From Lysobacter capsici (lineage in GTDB: Bacteria > Pseudomonadota > Gammaproteobacteria > Xanthomonadales > Xanthomonadaceae), in assembly GCF_014779555.2 (NCBI RefSeq), contig NZ_CP094357.1:2666001-2730000 (forward strand): DNA of 64,000 bases, read 5' to 3'. Both the position numbers and the translations under genes were made by a program. How positions within the stretch are numbered: the stretch's first letter is position 1; each line of letters starts with the position of its first letter. A model generated the notes under the pieces. It was not told where the DNA came from. It did not search any database and saw only the letters and a program-made list of their open reading frames with translations. Of this stretch, positions 60,621-64,000 are shown in pieces.

Positions 60621-61035
60621 CTGCTCGAACACGACGCCAAGCACCGCCCCGCGCACATGTCACTGCCACAAATCGGTAATGCCGAATTCGCTGTGCGCAT
60701 CGACGCTGTTGCAAGTTGCGCGCCGCCACAGCAGCAGTCGATCGATGCAATCGTCGTGCACAGTCGCGTTGCGGATCGTCCGTCGCGAAGTTCAGCCTCG
60801 CATGCTGTCGCGAGCGATCGGCACAGACGAATTATCCGAATCGAATCGATCGATGATGTTGCATATTCGCAACGTCACCCTGATCTGGCCAGTCGCGCAT
60901 ACGCAATCGTTCCGCGCATAAACACAAGAAAGAACCCGCGCAAACCAACGCTTCGACCGTTTGCGCACGCGTCTTAAAACCCTGTATCCAACCCGCAACT
61001 ACAACTCGCAACATTTCTCACCTGTGTGATACCGC

Positions 61036-61151
61036 TCATCTCGCAATGAGATGACAAGTGATCCAGTGCGTAATTGATGCGTCATCGCAACAACTTGTGA
61101 CGTTCGCTGACCGCGATTGACAAGCACATGACCAAGTTTATGTGCCTTGTC
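61036..61151. promoter_or_regulatory. Palindromes upstream of TPS transporter
   Basis: TCATCTC-GCAAT-GAGATGA (61036-61054, perfect 7-bp arms) and GACAAGCACAT ... ATGTGCCTTGTC (61119-61151, 11-bp arms with one bulged base and a 10-nt spacer). Both lie within 215 bp of the start codon and may be operator sites. Confidence 0.55.
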
Positions 61152-61246
61152 ATGTAGCAGTTCCAACACCGTCACATAGCGAACCTACCTTTGCGCGGTC
61201 TGCCGACCGGTACTCGGGACGGCGCAACAGGGATGGTTTCGGCTCG

Positions 61247-62839
61247 ATGTCTCTACGCCTCATCGCAGCCGTCGGACTGAGCTTGCTCGGACCGGCGCGC
61301 TTACACGCGCAGGAAACCTCGACGACGGCGCCCGCCGCCGCGCCGATCGCTCGCTTCGACGTGATGGCTTATCAGGTGCTCGGCAACAGCCAGCTGAGCA
61401 ATCTCGATATCGAAAAGGCGGTGTACCCGCATCTGGGGCCGCAGCGCAGCGAACAGGACGTCGAGGCCGCGCGCGCCGCGCTGCAGGCCTTGTACGACCA
61501 CAAAGGCTTTCCGACCGTAAGCGTCGTGATCCCGGAGCAGGATGCATCGACCGGTCTGGTCACGCTGCAAGTCAACGAGCAGAAAGTCGGCCGGCTGCGG
61601 GTCAATGGCGCGGATTATTTTTCGCCCGACGACATCGAGCGCGCCGCGCCGTCGCTGGCGCAGGGCCAGGTGCCGAATTTCAAGGACGTGCAGCGCGATA
61701 TCGTCGCCCTGAACCAATGGCCCGATCGCCGCGTCACCCCGGAGATCAAGGCCGGCGCCACGCCGAACACGGTCGACGTCGACCTCAACGTCGAAGACAG
61801 CCTGCCGCTGCACGGCTCGCTGGAACTCAACAACCGCAACAGCGCCAACACCACCGAGCAACGCCTCGCCGCGAGCCTGCGCTACGACAATCTGTGGCAG
61901 CGCGGCCACAGCGTCAGCCTGTCGGCGCAGCTCGCGCCGCAGCGGCGCGAAGACGCCGAAGTGTTCTCGGTCTCGTACCTGGCGCGGTTCGGTGCCTCGC
62001 CTTATTCCTTGCTCGGTTACGCGGTGCGCAGCAAGAGCGATATCGCCGTGGTCGGCGATCTCAACGTGATCGGTAATGGCACCCTGGCCGGCCTGCGGCT
62101 GATGCGCTCGTTCGCCGCGCGCGAAGGTTTCTTCCACTCGCTGAGCCTGGGCCTGGACTACAAGGACTTCAACGAGAACCTGGTGCAGGGCGCGGACCGC
62201 GGTTCGGTGCCGATCGAATACCTGCCGATCAGCGTCAACTACAACGCCGACTGGGTGAAAGAACGCTCGGTCAGCGATCTGGCGCTGTCGGCGGTGTTCA
62301 ACCTACGCGGGGTCGGCGACGGCCGAGCCGCGTTCGACGCCAAGCGTTATCAGGCGCAGCCGAATTTCTTCTACCTGCGCGCCTCGGGCTCGCACACCTG
62401 GAAATACAGCAACGACGCGCAATTGATGCTGCGCCTGCAAAGCCAGTTCGCCGGCGAGCCCTTGATCAGCAACGAGCAATTCAGCATCGGCGGCCTCGAC
62501 AGCGTGCGCGGCTATTACGAATCCGAATCGCTCGGCGATCTGGGCGCGGCGGCGACGCTGGAAGCACGCACGCCGTCGTTCTCCGATTCGCTCGGCGATG
62601 CCTTCCAGGAATTGCGCCTGCGCGCGTTCGTCGATGCCGGTTATGCGCGCATCAACGATCCGCTGCCCGATCAACTGCGCAGCGAGACCCTGGTCAGCGC
62701 CGGCTTCGGCGCATCGCTGAAAGCCTTCGGTCATTTCAACGGCTCGGTCGATGTCGCCAAGCCGCTGTCCAGCCCCAACGGCCGCGACCGCAAGCCCGAT
62801 GGGGTCGAAGTCGGCGTGCGCCTGTGGGGCGAGTTCTGA
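61247..62839 (+). CDS. TpsB-family outer-membrane transporter (ShlB/FhaC/HecB)
   Basis: 530 aa from ATG 61247 (MSLRLIAAVGLSLLGPARLHAQ, signal peptide). A POTRA_2 domain (FDVMAYQVLGNSQLSNLDIE, QNEQKVGRLRVNGADYF region) and a second POTRA lead to an Omp85-type beta-barrel with the conserved GGLDSVRGYYESE (VRGY) motif of lid loop L6; it ends in a strand VGVRLWGEF. TpsB proteins export one large TpsA exoprotein by two-partner secretion. No TpsA with a TPS signal is visible; the next gene encodes a DUF2341/LamG protein. The partner may lie beyond the window. Confidence 0.92.
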   Translation: MSLRLIAAVGLSLLGPARLHAQETSTTAPAAAPIARFDVMAYQVLGNSQLSNLDIEKAVYPHLGPQRSEQDVEAARAALQALYDHKGFPTVSVVIPEQDASTGLVTLQVNEQKVGRLRVNGADYFSPDDIERAAPSLAQGQVPNFKDVQRDIVALNQWPDRRVTPEIKAGATPNTVDVDLNVEDSLPLHGSLELNNRNSANTTEQRLAASLRYDNLWQRGHSVSLSAQLAPQRREDAEVFSVSYLARFGASPYSLLGYAVRSKSDIAVVGDLNVIGNGTLAGLRLMRSFAAREGFFHSLSLGLDYKDFNENLVQGADRGSVPIEYLPISVNYNADWVKERSVSDLALSAVFNLRGVGDGRAAFDAKRYQAQPNFFYLRASGSHTWKYSNDAQLMLRLQSQFAGEPLISNEQFSIGGLDSVRGYYESESLGDLGAAATLEARTPSFSDSLGDAFQELRLRAFVDAGYARINDPLPDQLRSETLVSAGFGASLKAFGHFNGSVDVAKPLSSPNGRDRKPDGVEVGVRLWGEF

Positions 62840-62933
62840 TCTTGCAACACCGGTGCGTCGCCCTCGCGGGCGTCGCGACCTGTCGTTTTGCCGGCCGCAT
62901 GCAGGGCCGAACTACACTTACTGGGGATGTGTC

Positions 62934-64000
62934 GTGAACCGATTGCGCGTGATGCTGGCCACTGTGTTGTTGTTGCTCTCGCTGCCGGCGATGGCGGCCT
63001 CGTGGTGGGACGGTAAATGGAACTACCGGGCCAAGGTCGATCTCAACACCACCTCGGCCGGCGCCGGCGTGAGCGAGCCCGGCGGCCGCACCCAGGTGCT
63101 GGTGCGCCTGCATTCGGGCAACTTCAATTTCGCCGACGCCAAGGAAGACGGCAGCGACGTGCGCTTCATCGCCGCCGACGACCGCACGCCGCTGAAGTAC
63201 CACTTCGAGAAATACGACGGCCTGGTCGATCAGGTCGCGCTGGCCTGGGTCGATCTGCCGGACCTGCAGGCCAACGCGGCGGCGTCGATCTTTGTTTACT
63301 TCGGCAACCCCGAAGCGACCCCGGGCGGCGACGCCAAGGGCAGCTACGACGCCGACAGCGTCGCGGTGTATCACTTCGCCGATCAAGGCACCGCCGGTAA
63401 CGATCAGACCGCCTACGCCAACAACGCGCAGCCGCCGTTGACCCTGGCGCAGGCGGCGTTGATCGGTTCGGGCCTGCAGATGAACGGCCAGGCGCCGTTG
63501 AACGTGCCGGCCTCGTCGTCGTTGAACATCACCGCCGCGCAGGCGCTGACCGTGTCGGCGTGGATTAAACCGGCCGCGGCGAATGCGAGCGGTGTGATCG
63601 TGTCGTTGCCTGGCGCGCTGAGCTTGCTGCTCGATGCGGGCGTGCTGTACGCCGAAGTGCCGAGCGCCGCTGGCGTGCTGCGCAGTTCGGCCGGAGCACC
63701 GCTGAAGGGTGATGGCTGGGCGCACGTCGCGGTACGCGCCGGCGACAACAAGGTGACCGTGTACCTCAACGGCGCGCCGGTCGGCGAAGTCGCCGCGGCC
63801 TTGCCGGCGGCGAATGCGGGCCTGACGATCGGCGGCGAGAAAGCCGCCGACGGCGGCGCCGCGCGCGCCAATTTCATCGGCCTGATCGATGAAGTGCAGG
63901 TGTCGAAAGTCGCCCGTCCAGTCGGCCTGATCCAGGCCGCCGCGCACAGCCAGGGCCTCGACGCGCGCCTGCTTACGTTCCAGCCGGTCGAACAACGCTC
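62934..64000 (+). CDS. DUF2341/LamG-domain protein (3'-truncated by window)
   Basis: Open from GTG 62934 (GGGGA 6 nt upstream) to the window end, at least 355 aa. The signal peptide (RVMLATVLLLLSLPAMAA) is followed at once by SWWDGKWNYRAKVDLNTT, the DUF2341 start. Then comes a LamG/concanavalin-like domain (LTVSAWIKPAAA, VAVRAGDNKVTVYLNGAPVG, FIGLIDEVQVSKVAR). In related gammaproteobacteria this arrangement continues into a MotA/TolQ/ExbB proton-channel domain, so a fused energiser may follow (family knowledge; not visible here). It is 94 nt after the TPS transporter and probably co-transcribed. Confidence 0.82.
   Translation, partial: MNRLRVMLATVLLLLSLPAMAASWWDGKWNYRAKVDLNTTSAGAGVSEPGGRTQVLVRLHSGNFNFADAKEDGSDVRFIAADDRTPLKYHFEKYDGLVDQVALAWVDLPDLQANAAASIFVYFGNPEATPGGDAKGSYDADSVAVYHFADQGTAGNDQTAYANNAQPPLTLAQAALIGSGLQMNGQAPLNVPASSSLNITAAQALTVSAWIKPAAANASGVIVSLPGALSLLLDAGVLYAEVPSAAGVLRSSAGAPLKGDGWAHVAVRAGDNKVTVYLNGAPVGEVAAALPAANAGLTIGGEKAADGGAARANFIGLIDEVQVSKVARPVGLIQAAAHSQGLDARLLTFQPVEQR

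Larger units (their letters stand above)
59986..61246. other. 1.26-kb gene-free region: repeat array plus regulatory DNA
   Basis: The first half is the 203-bp tandem array (59994-60620). The second half (60621-61246) is noticeably more AT-rich and contains palindromes at 61036-61054 and 61119-61151 and several TGACAAG/TGATG words, consistent with a complex promoter for the downstream TPS transporter. No gene is supported in either half. Confidence 0.7.

Overview
The window is high-GC chromosomal DNA from a gammaproteobacterium of the Xanthomonadaceae/Lysobacteraceae, most likely Lysobacter or a close relative. This placement is inferred from the prfB-lysS-rpfG / rpfB / aconitase neighbourhood (the Xanthomonas rpf locus), the style of the TonB-dependent receptor, GTG starts, and many copies of short palindromic repeats (core TAGGAGCGGCGCAAGCCGCGAC). 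No tRNA, rRNA, CRISPR array, prophage or insertion sequence was recognised.

Layout. 1-8.5 kb: glycan-use genes (5'-truncated GH20 hexosaminidase, TonB-dependent receptor, GH2 beta-mannosidase). 8.9-11.9 kb: a large VIT/vWA/TPR/DUF2135 protein. 12.1-23.1 kb: an rpf-type locus, prfB (with the programmed +1 frameshift), lysS, the HD-GYP response regulator rpfG, convergent rpfB/fadD, a small lipoprotein and acnA. The DSF synthase (rpfF) and sensor kinase (rpfC), expected between rpfG and rpfB, are absent. 23.3-29.7 kb: a LysR regulator divergent from a PrpF-family isomerase, an ABC importer and an OprO/P-like porin, lying between acnA and acnB. 29.8-30.5 kb: a vapBC toxin-antitoxin pair whose toxin has lost metal-ligand residues. 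30.6-34.1 kb: acnB and a secreted protein. 34.1-34.7 kb: a tandem array of about 188 bp units. 34.7-37.6 kb: hflD, mnmA, nudJ and a YbjN-type protein. 37.8-44.5 kb: the N-degron genes clpS, clpA, infA and aat, split by a cluster of small secreted six-cysteine proteins. 44.6-52.2 kb: two acetyltransferase-like genes, trxB, ald, ftsK, lolA. 52.3-56.3 kb: accessory genes (GNAT, unknown protein, LysR plus a PcaD-like hydrolase, GH108 muramidase) inside the usual ftsK-lolA-rarA-crcB order. 56.6-60 kb: rarA, crcB, a small unknown protein, SapC. 60-61.2 kb: a 203-bp tandem array and a long AT-richer regulatory region. 61.2-64 kb: a TpsB-type outer-membrane transporter and a DUF2341/LamG protein cut by the window end.

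The most novel element is the 40.8-43.3 kb cluster. Five paralogous secreted miniproteins share the frame C-x2-C-x6-C-x(7-12)-C-x6-C-x5-C. They look like a duplicated type A-type B pair, with a promoter-like motif and leader hairpin repeated before each pair, plus a fifth degenerate copy that has lost cysteines 3 and 6 together. Other notable points are the possible aconitate-type uptake and isomerisation module between the two aconitase genes, the eroded rpf quorum-sensing locus, and the triplicated acnA 3' end.
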